Of a stretch of DNA of 64,000 nt, positions 22,401 through 37,493 are shown piece by piece. This DNA comes from Hybos culiciformis (taxonomy: Eukaryota; Arthropoda; Insecta; Diptera; Hybotidae), in the NCBI GenBank assembly GCA_964007475.1, contig OZ023274.1, positions 99,891,322 through 99,955,321 on the forward strand, read 5' to 3'. Below the pieces are notes generated by a model. That model did no database searches. It was not told the DNA's origin and worked only from the letters and a program-made list of their open reading frames with translations. The stretch's first letter is position 1; each line of letters begins with the position of its first letter. The position numbers and the translations under genes are program-made.

Positions 22401-25400
22401 TTTTTTATAATTAATTTATGAATTTTTTTTCTTTTTTGGTTCTGTAAATTTTCTTACATACTAATTTACTTTATTAAATATATATTTTAACTTTATTTAT
22501 AGTTTTTAATTCTATTCCCTAAATTAATTGAATTAACTCTAGCTGAAATTATTTGAATTAAAGATAGAATTAACTTAAAGAATTTTATTTTGTTATTATT
22601 TGTTAAAACTTAACTTCTGTTATCTATCATCTGCGAAATGACAATCTTATTTGGGAAGTACATAAATAAATATAAAAGAAATTTTGAAACGATTTTAAAT
22701 AAAGTCAATAATGTTAAGACATTTTAATTTTAATATATATATTCATTCCATTAATTTTTAATTCAATTCCATTTGAATAAAACTTATATCCTTAAAAGTT
22801 AAATAAATTTTCCTTTATTCTAGTGATAATATTCTAAATGTCAGATCAATTGAGTTGGTGAATCGTCAAAATTCACTGTGAAATTTATTTTAACTTTTGA
22901 TTCAATTGCTTTGATTTTATCTCGAACAATTGAAGAAAAATAAAGGTTTTTACAATTTAACAGAAATAAAAAATCGTTTATAAATTATATTTCACACCAT
23001 ATTTAGGGAATTTTTTTTTTCTTATTTTCAATAAAACAGAAATAAAAAAAATAAATTATTTTGTTATTAATAAGTTAAGTGACAAAAAAAAATTATATTC
23101 AATATATAATTCACAAAATACAAGAAAAAAAATATTGTATAATTTTATATGTAAATGGGATTTTTTTTTTAAAACAGATGTTTATTTTTCCAGATTATTA
23201 TTTTTTTTTAACACTTTGGAAATAGTACGTTTTTTTAGATACTGATGAAACCTAATGACCTGGAGTAATTAATTTACCTAATTTGATATTGGTTTCTTTA
23301 TAACTTTTATTTGCAATGAAGCGAATATTAATATTTAGAAAATCTTTTTTTTTAATCATTAAGTTGTTATGAATTGAAATATGTATTGACGTTAAGTACA
23401 AATAAAATTGTAAATTATTCTTAAAAAAATATGAATATTGTCCTTGGAGAGATTTTATCAATTCAAATAAAAGCTTAAAAATATTGAATAAAAAATGTGA
23501 ATGAAACAGAAATTTAATACAATTTTTTTTTTTTTACCATTGATTTGTTTATGTAGGGGAATTAAATAAGCATTACAATTACATTATTAAGAAAATATCT
23601 GAAATTATATAGAGAAAAAATTTGTGAAATGAATTAAATTTATTAAAGTCGAAAAATTGATAAGTCATAACATTAGGCGTCAAGTCGCGAAATAAGTTTG
23701 AGTTTATTAGTGTTGGCATAATAATATAATTTATCTTTTAATAAAAATTTTCAAAGTTCATTTGTTTCTGAATGATTTGCGTTTAATTTCGTATTTAACA
23801 CTTATACTTTGAATTCAGATAAACGTGGTCCGAATATCTTATTTATATACATGTTTTTTGTATTTTTGATTTATAAGCACATAAAAATTATTTTTCTTTT
23901 TAAATTAAAAAAAAAATTTTTTCTCCTTATTTCTAAAAATAAATTTTTAAGGATAAAAAAAAAATGCTTTAACATGGGTCCGTTTTTTTATATTTTTATT
24001 AATCTTTTGCGTTTTAATTTTATTTCCTGATATTTTTCAGAATAATCTGTTACCTATTTTTTTATATCTTTAGAAAATTTGTTTTTGTTGTATATAATAT
24101 ACATTTTAACACCATTAAAAATAAAAAAAAATGATTATTTTTTTTGATGAAAAATAATTGTAATGAAAATACGTCTACCAAGTTTCTTTTTTACAGGATA
24201 AAAAATAAATTTAGACATTCATTTTTACATATTTTTGTTTTGCATACCTGATTATTTATGTTGTATATGTATTATATAGGTACATAAAATTTTAAGAAAA
24301 GTATAATAAAAAGTATAATTATTTAAAAAACCAAGAAAAGTTATGTTTTCATTGAAGAAAAGAATATTCATCCTCCTACCGAGCTACGCACATAAAAAAA
24401 AACATATTTCAAAATAAATATAATAAGGTGTGTAAGCAAAAAAATTACTTTAAAATGTTGGTGCTTCTTTCAGTAGAATTAGAAAAAAATTTAAATTGTA
24501 AAAGTTTTTATGTTTTGTTTTTAATTAAATTTGAAATAAAAATTTTGACTATCATGAGAGTTTTAACATTTTTTAATATTTACAGTGTAGTCAATACAGA
24601 AAATTTTCTATCCTACAGCCTTTGTGCATAATACTGTTCCACAAATTACCAAAAAAAGAAAACCCTTAATTAGTCAATTAAACCAAAAATTTAAGTAAAC
24701 TTCGTTGATCAAATTTATCGAAAATAATTTAAACACCTTGTATTTATGAATCAACAGTTTTTATTTTAGATTAAAATAATTTATTGCGATAAAAAAGAGG
24801 GAGACCAATATAATATTGTTGAAAGTGTATATATATATATATAAAACATAATACAAAAAAAAAAAAAGATTCACACTTTTTTTTTTAACATATTTAAGTA
24901 GTTACTCACATTTGAGTGTCCTTCGGGGATACTCAAACAGAATTTTCAATGAAATTGTATAAAACTGATGCTGTTTTTAAAAATTTGAACACAAAAACTA
25001 AATTTAGTATACATATATATAAGTATTATAATTTTTTGTTTAAGATATCAAGGTATCCTTATTTTTTTTTGTAAGCCTATTACAAAGTAATTTGTTTCTT
25101 TGTCAGTGAAATTGTATATTTTCTCAATGCTACCTTTTGTGTTATAATCACAATTTTTTTTTCTTAGTAAATAAACTAAAGTTTTCAATCCAGATATCGA
25201 ATAATACGGAATTAGTTAATCTAACTTGATTCAAAAATTATTTATATAATTGAATTTATTAAACTAAAAAAAATATGCCAAAATGACTGTATTAAGATGA
25301 CTAAGATGACATACTTAATAATAACCGTCGCGATCTGATCATTTATTTTTCACTTCTACTATTTTCAGCATATTTGGAAAATAAATATAATAAATGTTAT

Positions 25401-28068
25401 ACAAACTTTAGCTTTAATGACTTCTCACTTTTATTGATCATTTCTTAGTAACACTTGAAATAGTTAAAAAAAAAAAGAAGTAAATTCCGTTCTACTTCTT
25501 GGTACATATTAGATACTTTTTAAGAATTAATAATGCAGATGATCAAAGGTTAGTTGAAAACCCTTAACAAAGTACAAGGATAGTATGTTGTGTTTATGTG
25601 TAACCTTCTGGTAATATACATAACACATAAGGTTTAAAATTTCAAAAACATTATATTTTCTTCAAATTCATGTTAAATTTCGAATTCCAGAGATAGGTAC
25701 CTACATAAATAAATTTACTTGTTTCATTTTCAAAGAACTGAAAATATCTAATTTATTCTGTACATAGGAAAGTATCATTACAAATTTTTCGTAATCAAAT
25801 ATTTTCCATTCAAGGTTTTAATTTTTGTTTATTTGCTTGTTTTTTAAATTTGGTTCGATTTTTTTTTTAATTCTTAACAGAAAATATGTATGCCTGGCAA
25901 TTTATTGGAGACACGGAAATTTGAATTTAAAAAAAATTAAAAAATAAAATCATTCAACCATTTTATTCCAGTTGATTTATATATACTTAATTGGATTACA
26001 AATATTTTTCGAAGATACAAACATATATATAGTTAATTACGTGATTTTTTTGCACAATATGTATGAATTTTCAAATTCTAAGCATTATATTGAATTTGTC
26101 AATTTTATGGAATTTGTATAAACCCCAAATTGAAATTTAATAACTTGAAAGAAATTATAAATCTAATAATAAACATATAGGTATACTTTTATTTCTAATG
26201 GAAAATATCTATAATTGAGTTTTAATTTATAATTTTATGCGATTTTATACTATTTTTTCAAATTGTCTTACGTGCCAGATGAACATTAACCCATTAAATT
26301 TAAATGACCAATTACATATATTTATCATTATTAAAAATAATTATTAAAATTTATTATATTGATTTTCATTTTTATATAAATACATAATATTAAATATTTG
26401 CAAAATAATTTTGAAAACAAAAACAGTTTGTGATAATTAGATATTCGACGGTAAAAATAACGAGTAAAATTGGGTTAAATATTTAGTTTGATAGTTAGAT
26501 CCATTTTGATAATATTATAATGCATACACGTACATAATAAAGCATACATAATCAAAATTAAGTTATACTATTATTCTAACTGTAAGAATTTTTTTTTAGC
26601 AGAATATATTTTTTTTTTAATTACGAAAAATTAGATTGATTAGCTATCTATTAATTTGATTTGATGTCATGTCACTATTAAATATTTTTCGGTTGATGTT
26701 GTAATGTTTAAAGTTTACAAATTGTATAAGAATAATTTTGCTGTAATTTTTTTTATTGATAATATAAAATGAAAAACAATCAAAAGCATTATAATCTTGT
26801 CTAGTTAAAATTTAAAAAAAAAATTAAGATTTTCAGTGTACAGAAAAAAATATATATTTATATTTTTCGTGAAAATTTATTATAATTTTATTTAAATAAA
26901 CTTTTCATCCGCCTGTCTGTGTATTTTATTTAAAAGAAATGAAAACAAATAAAGTTTATCCTTATAATAATTTTGATTATAAACAAAATTAGAAATTAGA
27001 ATTTTGTTTTCTAATAAAATGAATAAATTTTCATTAAATTTTTTATTATTTTATTTTTTATTTTATTTTTTGATTAATAATTCTCTGACAAGTGTATTTA
27101 ATCATATTAGGCCTAGATTAAAAATATTAAATTTCTAAGGACAATATTATTTTTTTTTGCTTTTGTATTTGCTTTAAAATACACCTTCAATTTGATTGTG
27201 TATAATAATAAAAAAAAATTATTTAAATAAATAATAATTAAAATTCTGTTTATGAAAATTAATAAATAGGTTGGTTAAAATTTTTGAAAGACTGTTTCAA
27301 ATCATAATTGAAAGGATTTACAATTTACATAAAGAATTTAATAAACAGGTTTTTCATAGTTCATTTCTTTGTAAGATTTTGAAATTTTTATTTAGTAACT
27401 AATTTAATTTATTTAAATAGAATATTATATAACTATAGCATGCAGAAAGATGGTTTTATTATTGTTAAACCGCCCTCTAGTGACTAGAGTGCCTAAGTTT
27501 CATGCTTCAATCAAAATATTATAAATTGTAAATAATTAATGTTTGTTTCTGTTTGCTTTCGTTTACATTTAAAAATATATAAAATGTGAGAACTTTTTTT
27601 TTTTTATAATAATTTAATTTTCTATTAATTTTTATCTATTTTATTAGTTTTTTTTTATCTAACGAAGTCAAATCCATTTTAAAATTGATTAGAGAAAATA
27701 GTTGAGCTACAGAACTTTTAATGTCAATTTTTTTTTTTGTTGGTTTTGTGTTTTGTGCGTTTATGGGATGTGGGTCTGCTGATATATCAAATTTTGACAA
27801 TAAAGAATTATATTAATCATGCTTTTATATTTCCCTGGTATGTAGTGCAGTGCAGGTGCAGCATTGATGGCGACATATTCAATTCGTTGGGGAAATTTCT
27901 ATTGTTCAAAATCATTTATTTTATTTCTCTTCTATTTTTCAAAATAGTTTTTTTATTTTTATTGAATTTTTTAATTTTTTTAACTCATTTTATTTTTTAT
28001 AATATGTATTGAAAATGTTTTTTTATTTTTATTACCTAATTATGGTAATTAAATTGATCGGTTTTTTT
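19403..28068. other. Long gene-free A+T-rich tract
   Basis: About 8.7 kb of A+T-rich sequence with many homopolymers. No splice-bounded coding exon, tRNA, element terminus or other feature was recognised. Open frames (for example 21802-21990, 23252-23461, 23809-24030, 24428-24631, 27737-28012) have Phe/Ile/Lys/Leu-dominated composition expected by chance from T/A runs. Confidence 0.6.
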
Positions 28069-28088
28069 GTGTGTGTGTGTGTGTGTGT
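28069..28088. repeat. GT microsatellite, 10 units
   Basis: Ten perfect GT dinucleotides. Confidence 0.95.
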
Positions 28089-28465
28089 AAGTGTAAAGAG
28101 GATTTCAGTTTTTTTCTTGCATTAATTTTTTTATATATTTATTCATTATGTCGACGAGTTCTTTCGAGTGTTATTTTTTTAACATTTATTTATTTTTAAC
28201 ATTTTTATATTTATCATTTATTTATTTTTTTTTTTTTGTTCTTTTGTTGTTGTGCTTATGTTTTTATGTTTTATTTACTTTATTTCTTTTTTTTTTTTGG
28301 TTGTGCTTTTTGTGTCTTTGTTCAGTACTTTTTAAGTTATTATATTTTTTTTATGTGATTTGAATAAATATTTTCATATATGCATATACTATATATGTAT
28401 ATAAATGATTTACTTATTCAAGTGTATGTTTATGTGCAATGTTAATTATGTGTATTTCTGTTCTG

Positions 28466-28468
<3 letters not shown>

Positions 28469-28524
<56 letters not shown>
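28469..28524. repeat. AT microsatellite, 28 units
   Basis: An uninterrupted AT dinucleotide array, followed by an interrupted TATATAT tail to about 28535. It is the longest dinucleotide array seen in the window. Confidence 0.95.
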
Positions 28525-28535
<11 letters not shown>

Positions 28536-28536
<1 letters not shown>

Positions 28537-31500
28537 TTTTTTTTAGACGAAGTCTTTTAGCTCTCATTGGAGTAAAATAAATATAATTTTTAACATTTTC
28601 TTTTTCAATTATGGACAACAGAAAAATTAGAAATATGAATAAACGCTGCGTCGTCGTCGGTGGATAAGCTTGTAAGAAAAAGAAAGCGCTGATAATTTAA
28701 TACATTTTTGATACATTATTATTTAGTACAATAAATTTATTAGTTCCATTAAAATTAAAATTTAATATTAAGTAAAATTCTTGAAATTTAAGAAATATGA
28801 GGCTAAAATGAATAAGGGAAATAATTGAATTTTTCCTTTATGTTGCTGGTTTTTCTGTCACTGCTAGTGTAACCAGATGGCCATAAGGAAGCAATTATTA
28901 AAAGGCCACAAAAACCCAAAAAATTAAAAAAAAAATGGGTATTGTAAAATTTATATATAGAATTGTATTAGAATTTATATATTTGAACAAATTAATTTGT
29001 ATATGATACCAGAAAAAGATTTAAACCTAGAAAGGTCTCAAAAACGGAAAAAACTTAAAAAACAGTAGATCAAAATGTTCAAAAAAATTTAATCCTTAGA
29101 TATATAATAAAAAAATGTTTGAATAAAATATGATAAAATTAATGTATATAGAATAAATGTAGCAGCGCCATCTTTATTAAGTATTAACGATCTTCGTAGA
29201 ATTTTATTTATTTAAAAAAATAGATCTTTTAATTTTTTTTTTTTTTTTTTTATTTACATATAATTTATACATTTCTATCTCTTTTATTTACATATTTCAT
29301 TTTTAATTAGATCATGTTTTTCTCTTTTCTTTATAAAAATAGCCCAAAAATATATTTAATTTTTGTCTGTTTTTGATCTATACTAAATTTTTTTTTATAT
29401 TTTTTATCCATTTTATAATTATATTTTATTTATTTTCAATGTTAAACGATTTTTCCTTTGGTATATATACGTTTTTCTTTTTTTTTAGTAAAAAAAAAAA
29501 ATTAAGAAGAAAAAAAAAACTAAGGGCTTCTCAACGAGGAAGAAAAAAAAAAGTATTGGATAATTAAAAATCAAATTTTTCTTAGCATGTTTTTAGGTGG
29601 GATATTTAATTTTTTTTTATTTTTTGTTATTTTGTAATACTAAGTGTTTTTGGTTTGACAAAATGTTTTTAATAATTTCCTATCTAATATGGTTTTTTAT
29701 TTTTCAAGTAAAAGTGCTCTTATTTTTACAAACCATAATTATAATTTTTCTTTATTTTTTATTTTATTAAATACTTTTAGAGAAAAAAATTCATGAAATA
29801 TTTCACTTTGCTAAAGAAAATAAACTTTATAATATGAAAACATAAAAGAAAAATTTATTACATACATATACACAAAATCCAAAAATACAAAATAATTCAA
29901 TATATTTTGTATGTATGGTGTTCAATATATACATTCTACATGTACTACATGAGTACAGTTTTAATGTGGCTGAGTGTGCCTAATGCGGGACTAAGGAACA
30001 GCAAGATATGTAATTATAAGGTTTTTTTTTTCAGTTTTTAACCTTTATTGTATTAACTAAGTAATTCGTCAATATTTTTAATTTTATCAATTCCAATATC
30101 GCAAAACAATTCCAAATTGGTTTTTAAATTTTTTTCAGTATTTAAAAAATCAAGTAAATTTAAAAAAAAAAATTAAGGAATGCTAAACGTAAACAAACCC
30201 ACTGAGCTTAGTTTGATGGCACTAATTTTTGGAAATAATTTTATTATTTCAACTACTTTTATTTTTTATTTTTTGTATTTTTTTTACTATGTAATTTCCC
30301 TACAGTAAAAAATCTACTATGGAGTCTTTTTTTTTGATATACATACATATATTTATTTTATAATACATTTATTTATTTCTTTAAATACAATTACACATTA
30401 ACTTATATTAGTTAAAAAGTAGTAGTGTAAGTATTTAAAAAAAATAAAAAATTAAGATTATAGTCTCATTGAATTAAAAAATTAAAATGGAAATACATAA
30501 TCAAATAATATATAAATTTTTTTTTCAATTAAACATATTACATATTATAATAATTCTTAAAAAATCTACAAAGATCGTTTCTGAAAAATAAAAATAGTAA
30601 TAACGAGGTGTTTTTTTTTTTTAATTTAGGAGCTAAGCTCTGTTAATTATAATATTTCTGTATTATTGGAGTAATATTAATTTGAAAAGATTTCTTTAAT
30701 TTTTTCGGATCCAATATCATAGTTTATTCAGATCCATATAAAGATTGAATATTTTGCGAATATTAGAGAATAACTATAGTAGCTGAAATAGTTTATAAGA
30801 TTTTAAATTTTTTTTTAATCGATAATGACATATTATCAAGCTACATAGAGAAATATTTTTCTTTTTGAATTGCAGATTTGATTCAAAGTATTTTTAGTTT
30901 TAATTATTTTCGTATTAAATTTTTCGGTCAAAAACACATTCAAAGAAGAATTGACTGTAGCAACAATTTGTTAATAAAAAGATAGAGAGGGCGTATTTTA
31001 TCTATCTCTTAATTTTTATGAGAATTTAATAAACTTAGCTCCTAATGAAATAATTTCTTTATTTAATTATTATTTGTTTTTTTTTTTTTCAAATTAAAGA
31101 ACTAATAATAAAATCCACAACCGATGATGAGATGTTAATTATGATTGTTTTTAATTGATTGTATTTTTAATTTTTTTTTTCTTTCCTTTTTTTTTTTTTT
31201 AATTTTTTAAAATTTATTTTTGAAAAATAATAATAATATATTTTGTTTTCAATTAGTTGCGTTTATAATTTTGTTTTAGTTTTTAATATTATATTATATT
31301 TTATATTTATAATGAACTTTAACTATATATACCATTATACATATACATTTAATTTTGTTTTAATTTGATGTTATTAATATAACCATTTATTTATTTTTAA
31401 CACATTTATTTATTTATTTTATTATTTTTAAAAACATTTTTTTTTTTTATTTATTAATAACAGTCAAATCAGTATTATTTTTTTTTTTTTGTTTTTTTTG

Positions 31501-34450
31501 TTTTATTTTTATTTTATTTTTTGAAGACTAATGTATTAAATATTTTATATTTATATTTAGTCATCTTTATTTTATTTTTTCTATGTAAATATTTTAATTA
31601 TAAGTTATAAGAATTTTTAAATAATAAAAATCACAGAAATTTTTTTTTTGTCATTTATAATTTTTTATATATATGTATAAAAAAAAATTAGTTATAGGAA
31701 TAATTTCATTATTTAAATGTACAAAAAAAAAAAAAATTATCAGTCAAATTTTTATTTTAACTGATATAATAATAAATGTCATAAATTTGAAAATAATTTG
31801 TAATTTAATGTCAATTACGACATATGAATATTTTGATCATTTTAATTTATGCGTTCAATTATATCAAACGTCATAATCTATAAATAATTATAGTTATTAT
31901 CATATTAAATGATTTTAAATTGAATTCAATATTTGTTTCCTTAAAAGAAAAGAAAACGCTCAGTATAGAAAACTAAACCTAGTGAATTCGTTAGAGTTGT
32001 TATGTTTTCGTTATGACAATGTGAGATTTTACAAGTGTAAATCTCATTTATCTTATATCTCATTTATTCATTTGAAAATTAGAAGACAATTTTGGGATTA
32101 ATTTTTTTTTTTTTTTTTGAATCTAAATAGGTATTACTCATCCAAATTTTATGATCGAAACATTTTAATAATGAATTTAAGAAATTATTCAATCAGTCAA
32201 AGGTTAAATTTTTTTTTCAGAGGAATTAAAATAGTAAAGAAAGCTTTTTTTTCATATATTTCTATAAATAATAAATAAAAATAAATAATACATCAGGTTA
32301 TTATTTAACCTAAACAGTATTTTATTTAATGAGCAGAATAAATAAAGTCCATGTGATTATAAATTACTTAATAAATAAATTAAAATTAATATTTGGAAAT
32401 AGTTATATTTGTAGTTATTATTTTTTTTTGGCTTTGAAATGGAAGAAAATATAAAATTATTCAAGAGTATAAAAAGCTAGGTAAAATTAAAATTTAAAAT
32501 AAATGTAAAATATCTGTTACGTATTTTATATAGTACATATACTATATATGTAATGATTTTTTGGTCCTTACAATGTAGAGAACTCAAGTTCGGGATTGTG
32601 ACTTAAAAAAATTATTTGTTTTGCCGGTAACACATATAAATGTTAAATTATAGAAGAGACATTAATCATAATGATTAGACAAATTTAACGTCTCATTAGG
32701 ATTTTGCGATTACCATAATTGATATTTTTGATACATACCTATATCCGTCAATGGTAGCTTTTATTGTGAAACATTTAAGGTGAAAACTAGAAGATTTATG
32801 ATGAACGTTATTGTAGATGTAGTATTCAAAGAGGTGTTGTACGTTTTTGAATTTTATTATTGGAATTAACGGACCAAAAAATAAACAATAAATTTAATAT
32901 TTTACGATATGCCAATTTAAAAATAGAAATTTTGTTAAAAATTAACACATTTTTGATTTAATAGTTTTGATAAATTTCTTAATTTTTACAATTAAATTAT
33001 CTTAAATTGTCTTTAATTTAATAATTATTAGGTTTTTTTTTGTTTTAATTAGTTTAAATTATGATTTTTTTTAAAATTTAAATTTTTTTTACTTTATTTT
33101 CATATTTTCATCTGTATAGCTGCCATATCCATGAGAATTGTTTTTTTAAAGATTAAATTTAGTTTTTTTTTTTTTTTTTTTTTGCTCGAATTTTATGTCA
33201 ATACTAAGTCGAATGGGAATATTTTGAATGTAAATATTGATATTTGGGACTTGTTGTTTGTTAACAGGAAGTGATTGAAATGTTTTCTTGAATATTTATT
33301 AAATTTAGGATATTATGTAAGTTTTATGTTGTTTTCAGCTTTTACGTTATTATTTGTTCTTAAGAACTTCAATAGAATTTTGAAATTATTCATTATTATG
33401 GATGAATAATGTTAGAGAAACGAACAATATGCCTTTTATTTGAATTTTTATATTATTTGATATTATTATGCAGGACCATTAGTAAAGATTAGTTGTCATT
33501 TAAATCTTAATATTTATGTTATATTAAAAAAAATAAATAAACAAAAATAGTCCTTTGAAAATTGGTATTTTTATTTTATGAGGATAAATATTGATTTATT
33601 CTCCAAAAATTATATTAATATAATTTTTTTTTCGTGTAAATCCTTTAAGTATGACGATAGTTAAGATTAAATAATTAATTTTTTGTAGAATTATTTATTA
33701 AAAATAAAAAATTTTTTCTTTATTGTTCCATTGAACATGAAATTTGATCATTTCTGTTAAATTTTACGCAAATTAAAGAATTTTAAATTAATAACATTTA
33801 AGTATATTAATATCAAAATATTGGAAAAGTTAGAATTGGTTTGCGAGTTCATTCATTTTTTTTTTTTTTCAAATAAAAAGCATATTGTATTAATTAATAA
33901 GTATTTCAATATAATGTTATAAGATATTTTTTTTTAATACGCATTAAATAAAAAAAAAAAACATAATGTATATAATACTTCCATGAATTATATATATGTA
34001 TATTTTGTACGCCTTATGCAATATACATTATATTTAAATAAAATCTTATTTTGGGTTTTTTTTTTTTTTTTTTGCTAAAAGGATTAATAATAAATTTATG
34101 TGTTTAATAAAAGTAAATTATGCAAAAAATAAAATATTATTATTGGATTTAAACATAAATACATATACATTATACAAATTTATTATAATATATAAATATT
34201 AAATATATTTTATTATAAATTAATAAAAAATAATATTTTCTTTTGAATATTTATATGTATGTTATTTTTACAGTGAACAATTTTTAAATTTATACATTCT
34301 TTTTTTTTTTTTTTAATATTATATGTATAAATATTTATTAATAATTATAATTAATATTTAGTAGAACTAAATTTTTAAACCAGTCATTTTTTTTTCTTAA
34401 TTATATATAAAAAATAAATTTTTTTATAAATTAACTTTTTACAATAAGAA
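28536..34450. other. Gene-free A+T-rich tract downstream of the LDLa gene
   Basis: Lies beyond the 3' end of the minus-strand LDLa-domain gene and may include part of its 3' untranslated region. Only homopolymers, low-complexity frames and small repeats were seen. Confidence 0.55.
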
Positions 34451-34451
34451 T

Positions 34452-34471
34452 ATAATAATAATAATTATAAT

Positions 34472-34505
<34 letters not shown>

Positions 34506-34525
34506 TTAATAATAATAATTATATA
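34452..34525. repeat. AAT/ATT trinucleotide microsatellite
   Basis: A long ATA/AAT array with a few interruptions. It lies about 460 bases past the LDLa gene stop codon, possibly in its 3' untranslated region. Confidence 0.9.
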
Positions 34526-34985
34526 ATAATAAAAATTATTTAATGATTATATTTTAATTAATATAATAATATATAATAACATTAATAATTAAAAATTATA
34601 ATTACAGACTTTTTATAATTATAAGTTTATAATAATTGAAAAAAAAAAACAAAAAAATAATTGGTTGAATTGATGATGATTTTTTTTTTGATTAAGTCTT
34701 TGCTTATGTGTTCTAATGTTTTTTTTTTTTTTTAATTAATTTTACCTTTTTTGACATTTTTTTAATTTTTTGTCTTTTCTTTTTAATTTTAATAATTAAT
34801 AATTCTTTCTTTTTTTTTTATTATAGGATATAATTTTTTTTTTTTGTTTTAGTTGTATACTGAGTGTTTAAATTATATATTTTTTTTTTTTTTTAATGTG
34901 TGATGACTGTGTGTTTTTGTGTTTGTTTGTTTACTAAAACTATATAGTAAATATATATCTTAAATAAAATTTATTATACTTTAAA

Positions 34986-35045
34986 CTAACGTCCTCGTGC
35001 CCATCTTAAGAGTGCATCAGCTAGAACATCCAGATGTGCTTTCGT
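34986..35045 (-). CDS. Secreted LDLa-domain protein, last coding exon
   Basis: This minus-strand exon of exactly 60 bases follows a T-rich acceptor (AATTTTTCAG). It encodes TKAHLDVLADALLRWARGR and a TAG stop. It joins in phase 0 to the exon at 37494-37654, giving the junction FYKT|TKAHLD. The C-terminal tail is a strongly amphipathic, basic-ended helix. An AATAAA-type signal lies about 11 bases after the stop and others follow, so the true polyadenylation site is open. The exon is recognised by protein-like composition in A+T-rich surroundings and by in-frame splicing to a cysteine-rich module. The family could be jelly belly/HEN-1-like, but that name rests on memory of the LDLa-plus-short-tail layout, so no symbol is given. 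Confidence 0.8.
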   Translation of the reverse strand, partial: TKAHLDVLADALLRWARGR

Positions 35046-37493
35046 CTGAAAAATTAATTTAAAAAAAAAATTATATGTATTTAGTATTTTTGGTGATTAT
35101 TAATGCGATATAATAATTTTAACTCAACAGTAAAATTTGCGAAGAAATAGTTAATTTTAAATATAAATGAAAATCGATTGAAATATTTAATAAAATGTTA
35201 TTCATTAAATAATTATCTTAGTTTTCATATTTATAAAATTGGAAATTAATTTCGTAATTTTGAATTCTACTTAAAGATTTTAATGTTTATATTAAATTCA
35301 AACATAAATATACTAAAATTATAAATATAATTTTCAAATAGAAATAGATAATCCCTGTAGACTCAACATATAAATAATTTATAAGTTCTTTTTTATTTTT
35401 ATTATTATTAATTTTAATTCCCAATGATGGATATTATGTGATCTCATAAATATCATAACCAACTAAAGGTTATTTTTAGAAACTAGAAGACATTGAGTAT
35501 TATATTCAATGCCATTTTTAGTTGAGAGTTAAAGTATACATTTTTTTTTTTATTTCTTAACGAATATGTGGTCATATACAAGAATATATAATTATTTAAA
35601 TAAAATATATACATGAAGATAATACATAAAAGATGTTGATATTTATTAATGAAAACCCTTATCTGACTATTTCGATCACAAATTGTAATTTATATATGTT
35701 TGAAAAACTCATAACAAACTTTAATTTTGTTTAAAGAAAATTAATGTTTTCAACTTATCCATAATAAAGTAGAGTAAGTGCATGTATATTTAAAAATATA
35801 AAAGAATTTGTATACATAATATCATTTCTTTTAGTATTCCAGGATAATTTTATTTGAAATTATAACAAAATACGATTAGTATAATTATATTTTTAATAAT
35901 TTCAGTTAAAATTTGTTCACAGAGTCACATCTTCACTTAAAAAGTATGAAAACTTGATGTTAAAAAAAGATTCAAAAACTTGATGTTAAAAAAAGATTCA
36001 AAAAATGTGCCTGTGGAGGTAACGAAAAGGTTTGTGCCGAAAAATATATAGATAATAAAGAAAGATTGATGAAATGAAATTTTTAATAAATTTCAAATAT
36101 TTTTCAATAAAAGTCTTTACCGAAGGTTCATGAAATACCTTCTTGGAATCAAAATATATTATATAGTCAAATTAAAAAAAAAAAAAAAAAACTGACCCAT
36201 TTAATTAATTGGTAGCCCTTGGTTATTTATAAAAAGATTTAGGGTTTTTTATTCCATAGAAAATCAGTTCTTCAAGTATAATAAGAAAATCATTAGATTG
36301 GATATTTTCCTTTAATTTTTAAGTCAACAAAAAAAAAAATTCAATTTTAAAAATTTTATTGGATTGATTTCCTGAAATATATTTTCTTGATTGGTTTAAT
36401 AAATACCGAAACAACATTATCTAAAATATGATATATATAGAATTACAAGTTCCAATAAAAAAAAAAAGTTTATATAAAGTTTATACCGGAAGATAGTAAA
36501 TTTTTTTTGCAATGTTTGTCTTTTGTAATGTAGGCGTTTGCGATTGAGGCAAAAAAATTATAATTTTTCGATTTTTCTCTTTGGTGTTTATACTAAGGGA
36601 TAAAAAAAAGGACTTTAAAACTTTTCAAATTTTTATTTCTAGAACTTTAAATTGAAAAAATATGAATAAGAGCCAAATTATAAAAGTTGAGCAAAAATGT
36701 TAATGAATAAAAAAAAAAAGAAACACTTAATTCAAGTGAACAAATTTCAAAATTGACGGAAATACCAGACCGATTAGGAATCGAACTCACGACCGAACAC
36801 GCCGTAGGATAATGGCAATACCACCACACCGTGACGGCTTCAAATATGTACATAATAAAAATAATTTTTACATTCAAAACGATGATTTTATGAAATTTTT
36901 TTCAGTTCCGAAAAACAAAACTTAAAAGAAAGAAACGACTGTCAAAGTGTCAAAGAAATGCATATTCATTGTAATGTTTTAGGTATCCTTCAAAATAACT
37001 AATTTCATTATAGTTTTATCAATTATTTCACTATAATAGATATAAAAATTTATTTTTGTATTGATTTTTAATTTCTGTTTTCAAGGAATATTATGTTATG
37101 GAAATAAATTCATTGAAACATTGATAATTGAGAAAAATTTGATATGAAATAATTTACGACGCGGAACGATGTACAACATTATAATATTTATTCTGATAAA
37201 ACTAATAATTGAATTGCTGGACCTGCAGAACAAGTTATATGGGTTTGACTTTCTTTCAATTTATAAATGTTTATTAAAATTGAAATTGTACATATAAATA
37301 TAAAATTGGAATATAAACTAAACCCCCAAATTGAAATATCTATTTCAATGTAGGTAGATTAATTCTCAATTAAAAAATAAAACTTAAAAAACAATATGAT
37401 ACTATTCAAAAGACTTTAAATTAAATTATATACAAATTAAAATAAGCTTAATTAATTTTCTTAAGAAACAATGAACTATTTATATATTCATAC
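35046..37493 (-). other. Intron of the LDLa-domain gene
   Basis: A phase-0 intron of 2448 bases on the minus strand, with donor ACG|GTATGA at 37493 and acceptor TTTTTCAG at 35046. It is A+T rich and contains a tRNA-like SINE head (36764-36840) and a 26-base tandem duplication near 35946-35999 (AAACTTGATGTTAAAAAAAG type). Confidence 0.75.
36764..36840 (-). repeat. tRNA-like SINE head or tRNA pseudogene
   Basis: On the minus strand the segment runs GCCGTCACGGTGTGGTGG..., ending with GTGAGTTCGATTCCTAATCG. GTTCGATTC is a near-consensus B box of RNA polymerase III, and GTGTGGTGGTATTG occupies the A-box position. The T-arm does not pair properly, so it is not a functional tRNA. G+C content is well above the surrounding intron. 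The element tail and ends were not delimited. The open frame at 36647-36877 merely reads through it. Confidence 0.6.

Noticed and set aside
36647..36877. 76-codon minus-strand frame
   Set aside because: Its only complex part is the tRNA-like SINE head read as protein.
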